Assembly: GCF_011290505.1 (NCBI RefSeq) | Contig: NZ_JAANPV010000004.1 | Span: forward strand, 1-64,000 | From: Paenalcaligenes suwonensis | GTDB lineage: Bacteria; Pseudomonadota; Gammaproteobacteria; Burkholderiales; Burkholderiaceae_B | Direction: 5' to 3' | DNA: 64,000 nucleotides | Shown here: positions 1 to 8,279 of the stretch, piece by piece | How positions within the stretch are numbered: the stretch's first letter is position 1 | Layout of the letters: every line of letters starts with the position of its first letter | The notes under the pieces: generated by a model | Databases searched by the model: none | The model's input: the letters and a program-made list of their open reading frames with translations, nothing else | What the model was told of the DNA's origin: nothing | Made by a program: the position numbers and the translations under genes

Positions 1-249
1 TGAGCAGACGAGGAAATTGCCACGACAATGCTGTGGCCGAAAGCTTCTTCCAGTTACTGAAACGAGAACGTATCAAACGTAAAATCTACAACACAAGAAA
101 CTTAGCTCGTCAGGATATCTTCGACTATATCGAGATGTTCTACAATCCGGTTCGCCGACATAGTCATGCCGCGAATCTTTCACCTGTACACTACGAACAG
201 CAATATTTTTCTGAGGCAACGAAGTATCTATAAAAGTCTGGTCGATTCA
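1..249 (+). mobile_element. IS3-family insertion sequence, right end (element enters from the left edge of the window)
   Basis: The 3' end of an IS3-type transposase is followed by a short non-coding tail. I place the right terminus near 249, at a ...GATTCA end, because IS3 elements normally end in CA and because the reading frame of the interrupted minus-strand gene starts to make sense just beyond it. The left end lies outside the window, so the paired inverted repeat and target duplication cannot be checked. The element truncates the 3' part of the hxsB relic on its right. Confidence 0.75.
3..233 (+). CDS. IS3-family transposase (OrfB, integrase core), C-terminal part only
   Basis: The frame is open from the window edge and ends in TAA at 231-233. 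It shows the hallmark end of the IS3 OrfB DDE integrase core: a G-N-C-x-D-N-A-x-x-E-S-F-F block, in which the glutamate is the third catalytic residue, then L-K-R-E, an IFDYIEMFYNPVRRHS segment and the L-S-P-V-H-Y-E motif near the C terminus. Such enzymes cut and join the ends of the element. Only about 76 residues are visible, so whether the whole transposase is intact is unknown. A GTG at 33 is merely an internal codon. Confidence 0.9.
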   Translation, partial: SRRGNCHDNAVAESFFQLLKRERIKRKIYNTRNLARQDIFDYIEMFYNPVRRHSHAANLSPVHYEQQYFSEATKYL

Positions 250-772
250 CAAACCGAATATTTTTATGATGAGATAGGTTTATTTTTTTTATATACAGTA
301 CAGCTGCCTGCACCATATCAAAACGCAATAATGGATCTCCACCCTGAAACTCTACCGTTAAGGCTTTTGCTTCACTTTGAAATATTGACTCACAGGCCTT
401 GTAAAGACACTCGTCACTCATAACATGATGAGAGTCTGTCAGTGAACGACTGACCTGACAGTATTGACAGGAATGGGCACACTGAAGCGTAGGGACAATA
501 ATGTGAAGGCATGGCCCAGCTTGTACAGTCTCCCGCCGGGCAGATTCCCTTGATAATAGTAAGCTATCGCTTCCTAGAGCATCGATAGATCTGATAAAAA
601 AATGCGATTTAAGTGTTGCTTGTTCACTTAGGGAAAAACGATCAATTTAGCCATTTTCTAGTAATTTAATTTGACCATCATCAAGAAATAAAAAATCACC
701 CGATGAGCTCACTACTAACCATTTCTCACCCAATTTTCTAGCGTTATAGGGCAATGCTTCTGCGGCGTACAT
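250..772 (-). pseudogene. hxsB: Broken hxsB: His-Xaa-Ser system radical SAM maturase, N-terminal half
   Basis: Reading the minus strand from ATG at 772 gives 41 codons (LPYNARKLGEKW, then GDFLFLDDGQ), a TAA stop at 649-647, and then the same frame continues open. That continuation holds FSLSEQA, GPCLHIIVPTLQC and the radical SAM cluster C-A-H-S-C-Q-Y-C-Q-V-S-R near 457-481 (C-x3-C-x2-C, binding the 4Fe-4S cluster), followed by EFQGGDPLL. This order and wording match HxsB, which with HxsC modifies the HxsA repeat peptide. The gene is dead twice over: an in-frame stop early on, and loss of its 3' half where the IS3 element sits near 250. No hxsA, hxsC or hxsD was recognised in 773-958. The stretch is much more AT-rich than the rest of the window. 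The family call rests on motif memory, not a search. Confidence 0.8.
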
Positions 773-958
773 ATCTATAACATTCCACTATCCATTATCC
801 TAAAATTCGAATTTACTATATATTACAGTTCATTTATTCCCATAAGATAAATTCAGAAACTTAAACTCATAAAGTAGCTATATAGCTTCCAAAAAACCAC
901 AGCAAAGCACTAATTTAGATCTGGCGTATAACATCGCCACGCTCTTTTCAGAAACCGC

Positions 959-1861
959 CTACAACCTACACTCCCCTTCGGTTATCGCCTCGATTACGTA
1001 ATCTACAAAACACGCAATCCGTGAAGCCAGCGCTGTATTGCGGTAATACACCGCATTAATGGCCCTGCGCATATCAAGGGAGTCCTGAGGAAACAGCACT
1101 ACTAATCTGCCGCTTTCTACATCGGCAGCAGTCATAAAGTCTGACAAGCTCACAATGCCTTCACCTGCTAACGCTAATTGGCGCAGGGTTTCGCCGCTGG
1201 ATGAGGTCATGGTGGGGCGTATTTGCAGCAGTTCGCCATCGGCACCGTTAATGGGCCACTGATTTAGCGTTTCAGGTTTAGAAAAACCCAATAAGCGATG
1301 CGACAACAAATCAGAAGACTGCCGTGGGTTGCCCATTTCCGCTAAGTACTCTGGGCTCGCCAACATGCGCAAGCGGCTGCTGCCTACTGGACGTGCATGC
1401 AACGTGGAATCGCGTAGTTGCCCAATCCTAAATGCCACATCCGTGCGCTTTTCCAGCAAGTCGGTAATACCGTCATTGCTGTTTAGCTCTAATTCCACCT
1501 GTGGAAAACGTTCTCTAAAACCTTTCACCAACGGCACCAATACATGCAGCATGAAAGGTGTAGCCGCGTCGACACGCAAACGCCCTGCAGGCTGACGTCG
1601 GCGAGCAGCCACTTGCTCTTCGGCCTCCACCACTGACATCAAAATAGAACGCGCATTTTTTAAGAATGCCGCCCCTTCCTCTGTCAGTTCTAATCGCCTA
1701 GTCGTGCGACGTAACAAGGTGGTTTGCAGCTTTTCCTCTAAACGCCCCAAACAACGGCTGGTTGCCGAGATAGTGAGTCCTAAATGTTCCGAGGCTGCTG
1801 TAATAGACCCCGCATCCACCACTGCCACAAAGGCCTGAAGCTCATCTAAGGTTACTTTCAT
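959..1861 (-). CDS. LysR-family transcriptional regulator next to dkgB (YafC-like)
   Basis: A 300-residue protein of standard LysR length. Residues 1-60 form the winged helix-turn-helix (LDELQAFVAVVDAGSITAAS, then LGRLEEKLQTTLLRRTTRRL), and the rest is the substrate-binding domain (GRLRVDAATPFMLHVLVPLV). It is divergent from dkgB, with 145 bases between the two starts. In enteric bacteria the LysR gene yafC also sits beside dkgB, so the pairing suggests a local regulator of the dkgB/reductase genes. Effector unknown. Orthology with YafC is an inference from context and general similarity. Confidence 0.9.
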   Translation of the reverse strand: MKVTLDELQAFVAVVDAGSITAASEHLGLTISATSRCLGRLEEKLQTTLLRRTTRRLELTEEGAAFLKNARSILMSVVEAEEQVAARRRQPAGRLRVDAATPFMLHVLVPLVKGFRERFPQVELELNSNDGITDLLEKRTDVAFRIGQLRDSTLHARPVGSSRLRMLASPEYLAEMGNPRQSSDLLSHRLLGFSKPETLNQWPINGADGELLQIRPTMTSSSGETLRQLALAGEGIVSLSDFMTAADVESGRLVVLFPQDSLDMRRAINAVYYRNTALASRIACFVDYVIEAITEGECRL

Positions 1862-2006
1862 ATTTGATTTTTATTCAATAGTATTTTCCTACTGCACAGC
1901 TTAATTCACAAATATAAAACTGGCAAAATACTTTTCATACGATGACTGAGCACGCAGTACTACGCATCAGGACTCCCTACCCCTTACCTGATTCAGGAGC
2001 TTAACC

Positions 2007-2816
2007 ATGCCCATGACTATCCCTTCATTTGGTGTTGGTACTTTCCGCCTAACTGGCCAAACCGTTATCGACTCTGTACACAATGCCTTAGATGTAGGCT
2101 ACCGCGCCGTAGATACCGCGCAGATTTACGGCAATGAAGCCGAAGTAGGTCTAGCAATTGCTGAAAGCGGTGTACCCCGCGCTGACTTGTTCGTGACCAC
2201 CAAGATCTGGACCGACAATTACGCTAAAGACAAACTCATCCCCAGCCTACGTGAAAGCTTGGAAAAACTGCGTACGGATTACGTGGACCTTACCTTGATT
2301 CACTGGCCCGCCCCCGGTAATGGCGTATCGCTACCCGAGTTTATGGAAGCCTTGGCAGAAGCCAAAGCACAGGGTTTAACACGCCAGATTGGCGTATCGA
2401 ATTTCAATATTGCACTCACCCAGCAAGCCATAGATGTGGTGGGTAAAGGCCAAATTGCCACCAACCAAATCGAACTTAGCCCTTACCTACAAAACCATAA
2501 GCTGACCGCCTTTCTGAATGCACAAGACATCGCGGTGACCTCTTACATGACATTGGCTTACGGCAAAGTGCTGAAAGACCCTGTGCTGGAAAAAATTGCC
2601 AGCAAACACCATGCCACGGTTGCACAAGTCGCATTGGCGTGGGCCTTACAACTAGGCTATGCCGTGATTCCATCCTCTACCAAACGTGAAAATCTGTGCA
2701 GCAACCTCTTGGCTAAAGACCTAAAACTGGATGCTGACGATATGGCACTGATTGCCAACTTGGAACGCAATGGCAGGGAAGTGAACCCTGAAGGTTTAGC
2801 CCCCGAGTGGGACTAA
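2007..2816 (+). CDS. dkgB: 2,5-diketo-D-gluconate reductase B (aldo/keto reductase)
   Basis: A 269-residue single-domain TIM-barrel NADPH-dependent aldo/keto reductase, close to E. coli DkgB along its whole length, including the [15 protein letters not shown] and C-terminal PEGLAPEWD blocks. The catalytic tetrad is visible: Asp36 (DTAQIY), Tyr41, Lys66 (TTKIW) and His99 (LIHWP). It reduces small aldehydes and ketones such as methylglyoxal and 2,5-diketogluconate in the cytoplasm. The start at 2007 follows an aggagc site; Met3 is an equally possible start. The next gene begins 38 bases after the stop, suggesting co-transcription. Confidence 0.95.
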   Translation: MPMTIPSFGVGTFRLTGQTVIDSVHNALDVGYRAVDTAQIYGNEAEVGLAIAESGVPRADLFVTTKIWTDNYAKDKLIPSLRESLEKLRTDYVDLTLIHWPAPGNGVSLPEFMEALAEAKAQGLTRQIGVSNFNIALTQQAIDVVGKGQIATNQIELSPYLQNHKLTAFLNAQDIAVTSYMTLAYGKVLKDPVLEKIASKHHATVAQVALAWALQLGYAVIPSSTKRENLCSNLLAKDLKLDADDMALIANLERNGREVNPEGLAPEWD

Positions 2817-2854
2817 TCACGCATCCTCAAACCGCTTATTCTGGATACACCGCT

Positions 2855-3976
2855 ATGTCTACCACTACTGCTTCACTGTTCACCCCCTACTCCTTGGGTG
2901 AGCTGCCATTACCTAACCGCATTGTCATGCCACCCATGACGCGGTCACGCTCTAGCCAACCCGGCGATGTGCCGAATGAGCTAATGGCCACCTACTATGC
3001 GCAACGTGCCAGTGCCGGCCTAATTATCAGCGAAGGCACATGGATTTCACCGCTAGGTAAAGGCTACGCATGGACGCCTGGCATCTGCACCGAGGCGCAA
3101 ATTGCTGGCTGGCGCAAGGTAACAGACGCCGTACACGCAGCTGGCGGTAGAATTTTTGCGCAACTGTGGCATGTAGGTCGTTTAAGCCATAGTAGTTTGC
3201 TAGATGGACAACCACCCGTTTCGTCTTCTGCCCTGCAAGCCACTGGTGTTAATGTGTACGTTGTGGAAGCCGATGGCAAGCCTGGTTTTGCCCAAGCTTC
3301 TACACCCCGTGCGTTAAGCGTGGAAGAAATTCACGACATTGTGGACCAATACCGCCAAGCCGCCCGTAATGCGATGGCCGCAGGTTTTGATGGTGTAGAA
3401 CTGCATGCCGCAAATGGGTATTTGGTGAACCAGTTTATTGACTCCAATGCCAACACACGCACAGATGAGTACGGTGGCTCGCTGGAAAACCGCTTGCGCT
3501 TCCTTAAAGAAGTTAGCCAAACCTTGGTAGAAGGTGTGGGTGATGCCAGCCGTGTAGGGATACGACTCGCGCCCCTCACCACCCTAAATGGATGCTCTGA
3601 TGCCGACCCTGAAACCACCTATACCGCTGCCGCAAAACTGCTGGATCAGATTGGTGTGGCCTACATTCACATTGCAGAAGCCGACTGGGAAGATGCACCA
3701 TTGATGCCAGCCCCCTTCAAACAGCGCTTACGTGATGCCTACAGAGGTTGCTTAATTTACGCGGGCAACTACACCGTCGAGCGTGCAAACACCGCTATAG
3801 CAGAAGGTTGGGCTGACTTAATCGGCTTTGGCCGCACCTTCATTGCCAACCCCGATTTGCCTGAACGTTTACGCGTAGGTGCCCCCTTAAACACCCCAGA
3901 ACGTGAGACCTTTTTTGGAGGCGACGCCAAAGGCTTCACCGACTACCCCACCTTAGCTGAAGCCACTACGGCTTAA
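2855..3976 (+). CDS. Old-yellow-enzyme family alkene reductase (NemA-like)
   Basis: An FMN-dependent ene-reductase of 373 residues counted from the ATG at 2855. The open frame extends upstream to 2807 and would overlap dkgB, but the family N terminus (LFTPYSLGELPLPNRIVMPPMTRSR) starts just after 2855. The active-site H-A-A-N-G-Y block is at about 184-189 (His184 and Asn187 hold the substrate carbonyl, Tyr189 donates a proton). A DEYGGSLENR segment and a C-terminal GFGRTFIANPDLPERL FMN-phosphate region follow. Such enzymes reduce activated C=C bonds, N-ethylmaleimide and nitro compounds. With dkgB and the following SDR it forms a small reductase cluster, probably for reactive electrophiles. 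Confidence 0.92.
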   Translation: MSTTTASLFTPYSLGELPLPNRIVMPPMTRSRSSQPGDVPNELMATYYAQRASAGLIISEGTWISPLGKGYAWTPGICTEAQIAGWRKVTDAVHAAGGRIFAQLWHVGRLSHSSLLDGQPPVSSSALQATGVNVYVVEADGKPGFAQASTPRALSVEEIHDIVDQYRQAARNAMAAGFDGVELHAANGYLVNQFIDSNANTRTDEYGGSLENRLRFLKEVSQTLVEGVGDASRVGIRLAPLTTLNGCSDADPETTYTAAAKLLDQIGVAYIHIAEADWEDAPLMPAPFKQRLRDAYRGCLIYAGNYTVERANTAIAEGWADLIGFGRTFIANPDLPERLRVGAPLNTPERETFFGGDAKGFTDYPTLAEATTA

Positions 3977-4062
3977 GCCACCCACAACAAGGCCAGGAAA
4001 TACGTTGCAGCATGCACGTATGTACCTGGCCATTACTGTTTTTTCTACTAAAGGAGCTTTTC

Positions 4063-4848
4063 ATGGATTTAGGTATTTCTGGACGCTGGGCCATCGTTTG
4101 CGCCGCCAGCCAAGGCTTAGGTAAAGGCTGCGCCGAAGCCTTGGCCCACGAAGGTGTGAACCTTGTGATCAACGCCCGTACTGCTGAAACACTGGAACAA
4201 ACAGCAACTGAGTTGCGTGCACGATTCCCCGCCATTGAAGTGCGTACAGTAGTGGGTGATGTCGCCCAAACAGACATTCAAGAAACCTTACTCGCTGCTG
4301 CGCCACAGGTGGATATTTTGGTCAACAACGCTGGCGGCCCACCACCCGGTGACTTCCGCGACTGGGATCGCACCGACTGGCTTAAAGCCTTAGATGCCAA
4401 CATGCTCACACCCATTGCATTAATGAAAGCCGTGGTAGATGGCATGGCAGAACGAGGCTTTGGTCGTGTGATCAACATTACCTCTGGCGCGGTCAAAGCC
4501 CCCATTGATATCCTAGGGTTATCTAACGGTGCTCGCAGCGGTTTGACAGGCTTTATTGCTGGCGTCGCCAGACAGCATCGCTTGGCCGGTAAGAACGTAA
4601 CGCTTAACAACTTACTACCTGGCGCATTTGATACGGCCAGATTGCAGAAAACACTGCAAGTAGCCAGCCAAGCCAATGGCGACTTAAACGCCGTGACCGA
4701 AGCCAGAATCAAAACCATCCCAGCCGCACGCTTTGGTACCCCCGAGGAATTTGGTGCGTACTGCGCCTTTTTGTGCAGCAACTACGGTGGTTACATCACC
4801 GGCCAGAATTTGCTGATTGATGGCGGCGCTTACCCTGGGACTTTCTAA
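4063..4848 (+). CDS. Short-chain dehydrogenase/reductase
   Basis: A 261-residue SDR. The ATG at 4063 is chosen because AAAGGAGC lies at the right distance upstream; the longer frame from 4012 has no such site. The nucleotide-binding loop reads CAASQGLGKG, the NNAGGPPPG block follows, and the C terminus has GQNLLIDGGAYPGTF. The usual catalytic Tyr-x3-Lys is not evident after the ITSGAVKAP serine region: the segment reads LGLSNGARSGL, with Asn in the Tyr position and Arg in the Lys position. This atypical pattern occurs in a subgroup of SDRs whose activity is uncertain. It follows the OYE gene by 86 bases on the same strand. Substrate unknown. Confidence 0.85.
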   Translation: MDLGISGRWAIVCAASQGLGKGCAEALAHEGVNLVINARTAETLEQTATELRARFPAIEVRTVVGDVAQTDIQETLLAAAPQVDILVNNAGGPPPGDFRDWDRTDWLKALDANMLTPIALMKAVVDGMAERGFGRVINITSGAVKAPIDILGLSNGARSGLTGFIAGVARQHRLAGKNVTLNNLLPGAFDTARLQKTLQVASQANGDLNAVTEARIKTIPAARFGTPEEFGAYCAFLCSNYGGYITGQNLLIDGGAYPGTF

Positions 4849-4866
4849 GCTTAGCCGTACGACACA

Positions 4867-4894
4867 GCCCACCCTTCTTCAAGCGTGGGCCGTT
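4867..4894. terminator. Weak hairpin between convergent SDR genes
   Basis: GCCCAC (4867-4872) pairs with GTGGGC (4885-4890) and is followed by CGTTT. It lies between the stops of two convergent genes, the right place for a terminator. The stem is only 6 bp and the T-run is short, so this is tentative. Confidence 0.35.
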
Positions 4895-4911
4895 TACACT
4901 GACATACCTTA

Positions 4912-5616
4912 TTAATACTCCGACTCTACCTGCCAATTGATAGGTATCTCGGCAATACTGGCCGTAAATGGTAATGACAGCACCGTTCTGACAACGGTTG
5001 CTACATCTTCAGGGCGTGTGATCTTGGCCTGAATATCCGCAGGTACTTGCTGCGCCATATCCGTTGCAATGAACCCTGGGCATATGGCTGTTGCCCGTAT
5101 GCCTTCGGTGTCGCCGCAATGGCGTATACCATGCGCCAAACTGAGTGCTGCAGCTTTGCTTAAGGCGTAAAGTGACGCCTCGGCGGTACGCACCCTTTTG
5201 CCTGCTAACGATGCCACCACCACTACCCGCGCCTGATCGGACTGTTTCAAATACGGCCATGCATATTGGGTAATACGACGAGGTGACTTCACATTCACGT
5301 TGAAGATTTCGTCTACCTCAGCCTCTGTGGCCGCCATCACAGAGGTGCTACTGAGTATCCCTGCGTTATGCACCAGCCCATCTATACGGCCAAATCGCTC
5401 TACCGCCGAATTCACCCATGCGGCTTCACTGCTGGGGTCGCGGGCATCATAAGGGCTCCAATGCAGCGCATCACCCCACTCACCTAGATTTGGCTGACTA
5501 CGGGACCCCACACTCACCCGCCATCCTGCCTGCAGCAACTCTACCGCAATGGCTTTCCCTAGACCACGAGCAGCACCACTCACCAGTGCTACTCGGCTGT
5601 GTGTAGGTAATGTCAT
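4912..5616 (-). CDS. Short-chain dehydrogenase/reductase, last gene of the phospholyase operon
   Basis: A 234-residue SDR with the cofactor loop SGAARGLGKA at about 13-22, an NAG motif (VHNAGIL), the catalytic serine region VVASLAGKR, and Y-A-L-S-K (Tyr/Lys catalytic pair). Its ATG overlaps the stop of the upstream deacetylase gene by 4 bases (ATGA), so the two are translationally coupled. In the operon it could reduce or oxidise the aldehyde released by the upstream phospholyase, but that is an inference from position only. Confidence 0.88.
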   Translation of the reverse strand: MTLPTHSRVALVSGAARGLGKAIAVELLQAGWRVSVGSRSQPNLGEWGDALHWSPYDARDPSSEAAWVNSAVERFGRIDGLVHNAGILSSTSVMAATEAEVDEIFNVNVKSPRRITQYAWPYLKQSDQARVVVVASLAGKRVRTAEASLYALSKAAALSLAHGIRHCGDTEGIRATAICPGFIATDMAQQVPADIQAKITRPEDVATVVRTVLSLPFTASIAEIPINWQVESEY

Positions 5617-6650
5617 GCGCGTTTATCCAAGAAGCCGTTTAGCAACGAACGGGTATTAGCGCGCAAAGCCTCAATCACATACCCCCCTTCTTGGACAAAC
5701 AAGGTAGGTAGGTTCAATTGCGCTAATCGTTCTCCCAACACCGCGTAGTCCACCGTATCCAAACACAAGTTACCAAAGGGGTCGCCCCTAAACGTGTCAT
5801 AACCTGCCGCCACGATTAATACATCAGGGTTAAAGTCAGCAATACGCTGTAAGGCTCGTTCAAACTGTGGACGGTATTGGGCTATTTCGCTGCCTGCGGC
5901 AATAGGGATATTCAAGTTATAGCCCTCACCTGCTCCCACGCCTATTTCATCGTCGTAACCGCAGATAAACGGGAAAATCACGTCTGGGTCACCGTGTATA
6001 GAAATGGTCAGCACATCATCACGATCATAAAATAATTGCTGAGTACCATTACCGTGATGCACATCTATGTCTAACACAGCTACGCGACTAAACCTTGTGC
6101 GTAAACGTTCTGCTGCCAAGGCTGCGTTAGCAATGAACGACCCGCCCATTGCCATATCGCGCATAGCATGATGGCCGCTTGGACGCGACAACACATAAAC
6201 TTCACGAGCACCGTCTAAAATAGCTTGCGCACCACTTACGGCTGTTTCAGCACCGGAATGCACATTTTTCCAGGTATCTTCCACCACAGGTGATGCACCA
6301 TCACCCAAGTAATACCCTGCTTTAGCAACCGGTAGACTGCCCTTCATTTCTGGGAAATAACGATTGGGCCAAATATTGGGGCGCACCTCAAACGAAGAGC
6401 CTGCACGCTTGCTCCATTCCTCTGTTGCCGTTTGCAGGTAATGCAAATAATCCTCTGAGTGCACTTGATGCAATTCGGGCATCAACACACTGCCGGGCGT
6501 CACGTAGTAGCAGTCTAATTTTAAGTCTTGTAAGGCTGCTTCTACTTGCGCACCACGCCCTTGCGCATCATGGTGTGGCTGCAGTCGCCCACGCACCAAA
6601 GCGTTACCGGTCCAGTGATGATCGTGAAATGGTGATATGTACGCTTTCAT
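5613..6650 (-). CDS. Acetylpolyamine amidohydrolase-like deacetylase (histone deacetylase fold)
   Basis: 345 residues, the size of bacterial acetylpolyamine amidohydrolases. Visible active-site elements are RPSGHHA with the His160-His161 charge relay, D-I-D-V-H-H-G-N-G-T-Q with zinc ligands Asp196 and His198, AAGYD with the third ligand Asp285, and GGY with Tyr324 that polarises the amide. The family removes acetyl or short acyl groups from acetylpolyamines and related small amines in the cytoplasm. It sits 21 bases downstream of a dipeptide-type ABC ATPase gene and overlaps the following SDR gene by 4 bases, so it probably deacylates the imported compound. The exact substrate is unknown. Confidence 0.92.
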   Translation of the reverse strand: MKAYISPFHDHHWTGNALVRGRLQPHHDAQGRGAQVEAALQDLKLDCYYVTPGSVLMPELHQVHSEDYLHYLQTATEEWSKRAGSSFEVRPNIWPNRYFPEMKGSLPVAKAGYYLGDGASPVVEDTWKNVHSGAETAVSGAQAILDGAREVYVLSRPSGHHAMRDMAMGGSFIANAALAAERLRTRFSRVAVLDIDVHHGNGTQQLFYDRDDVLTISIHGDPDVIFPFICGYDDEIGVGAGEGYNLNIPIAAGSEIAQYRPQFERALQRIADFNPDVLIVAAGYDTFRGDPFGNLCLDTVDYAVLGERLAQLNLPTLFVQEGGYVIEALRANTRSLLNGFLDKRA

Positions 6651-6671
6651 GGTCTACGTCCATCTAAAAGA

Positions 6672-8279
6672 TTATTTCCAATCCCTGCCAGGCATAGCGT
6701 CAATCAATGCCTTGGTATAGGGATGCTTGGGTGATTGCAATACCTCAATGGCATCACCCTGCTCAACGATTTCACCGTGCTGCAAAACGATAATGCGCTC
6801 GCACAGCTGGGCAGCCACACGCAAATCGTGCGTAATAAACAGCATGGAAAGCGACAACTCCGTTTTCAGCTCATTCAACAGTTTTAAGACTTGCTCTTGT
6901 ACAGAAACGTCCAAGGCCGACACAGGCTCATCCGCAATGATGAGTTCTGGATTCACCGCGATGGCACGCGCAAAACCTAGCCGTTGACGCTGCCCCCCTG
7001 AGAACTCATGAGGAAAGCGCTCCAACGCGGCTTCATCTAAACGCACAATGTTGACTAACTCTTTAGCCCTACGTAAGGCCTGCTCTCGGGATACCCCTTG
7101 TGCAATCATGCCTGCCGTCAAAATAGTAGAAACACGATGACGTGGGTTTAGCGAACTGTAGGGATCCTGAAAAATCATCTGTACGCGTCGACGTAAGGCT
7201 TTATCTTCAAACGCATGCGCTTTTAATAAGTCGTGTTCTTGCATGCTGGCGTGCCCTGCATCAGCTGGAATTAACCCTGCCAAAATTCGACCAATCGTAG
7301 ATTTACCCGAACCAGACTCCCCTACCAGCCCTACAGTTTCCCCTTTATGTATGGTGAAGCTCACCCCTTTCACGGCCTGAAACTGCTGCTCTGGCTTGAA
7401 TAAACCTGCACGCTTCACGTAGGTTTTACGTAGCCCCTCTACGTTCAGTAGTACATCTTCTGGCTGAGCAGTTTCAGGATGCTCTGGTGGAACAGACGAC
7501 GGCACCGCATCCAACAACGCTTGGGTATACGGTTGTTGTGGATTACGCAGCACTTGTGCTGCATCACCCTCCTCAACAATACGCCCCCCTTTCATCACCA
7601 CCACGCGGTCGGCAATTTCCGATACCACCCCAAAATCATGGGTAATGAACAAAACGCCTAGCCCTTTACGCTGCTGTATGTCTATCAAGACGCGCAAAAT
7701 CTGTGCTTGGGTCGTCACGTCCAATGCCGTAGTAGGTTCATCAGCAATCAGAATTTCAGGTTCTAATGCCAAGGCCATAGCAATCATCACCCGTTGGCGC
7801 TGACCACCCGACAACTGAAAAGGGTAAGAAGCCGCCACACGTTGGTAATCACTAAGCCCTACAGACTGCAATAGCTCTGCCACGCGTTCTTGCATTTGCT
7901 CAGATGACATCTGCGTGTGTTCACGCAAGGTTTCTTGCACCTGTTCACCACACCGCATCAAGGGATTCAGTGCGCTAAGCGGCTCTTGGAAAATCATCGA
8001 AATACGGCAACCCCGTATTTGACGCAAGGCGCTTAACGACTGCCCCAATAACGGTAGCTCACCCAACTGTATGTTTCCTTGCGTCACCGCCAACCCTCGT
8101 GGCAACAACCCCAACACGGCATGCGCTAATGTGGATTTTCCAGAGCCCGACTCACCCACCACGCACACAACCTCACCGGGCCGTACCCGCAGCGAAACAT
8201 CTTCCACCGCGAAAGCTCTATCCCCCCCCTTGGGTAAGGCAATACGGATGTCTTCAATAATCAGTTCTGCGCTCATCAT
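6672..8279 (-). CDS. Dual ATP-binding subunit of dipeptide/oligopeptide ABC importer
   Basis: 535 residues made of two tandem ABC ATPase domains, equivalent to DppD fused to DppF (as in YejF or GsiA). Each half has a Walker A (GESGSGKST at about 42-50 and again near 311-319), a signature motif (LSGGQRQR and FSGGQRQR) and a Walker B with IADEPTTALD or IADEPVSALD. The first half ends with a PYTQALLDAVPS oligopeptide-specific tail and the second with PYTKALIDAMPG. It powers import by the two permeases encoded immediately upstream; its start overlaps the stop of the permease gene by 4 bases. Confidence 0.95.
   Translation of the reverse strand: MMSAELIIEDIRIALPKGGDRAFAVEDVSLRVRPGEVVCVVGESGSGKSTLAHAVLGLLPRGLAVTQGNIQLGELPLLGQSLSALRQIRGCRISMIFQEPLSALNPLMRCGEQVQETLREHTQMSSEQMQERVAELLQSVGLSDYQRVAASYPFQLSGGQRQRVMIAMALALEPEILIADEPTTALDVTTQAQILRVLIDIQQRKGLGVLFITHDFGVVSEIADRVVVMKGGRIVEEGDAAQVLRNPQQPYTQALLDAVPSSVPPEHPETAQPEDVLLNVEGLRKTYVKRAGLFKPEQQFQAVKGVSFTIHKGETVGLVGESGSGKSTIGRILAGLIPADAGHASMQEHDLLKAHAFEDKALRRRVQMIFQDPYSSLNPRHRVSTILTAGMIAQGVSREQALRRAKELVNIVRLDEAALERFPHEFSGGQRQRLGFARAIAVNPELIIADEPVSALDVSVQEQVLKLLNELKTELSLSMLFITHDLRVAAQLCERIIVLQHGEIVEQGDAIEVLQSPKHPYTKALIDAMPGRDWK

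Noticed and set aside
166-423. Plus-strand open frame crossing the IS3 end into the hxsB relic
   Set aside because: It runs out of frame through the transposase C terminus and antisense to the radical SAM relic, with no family resemblance.
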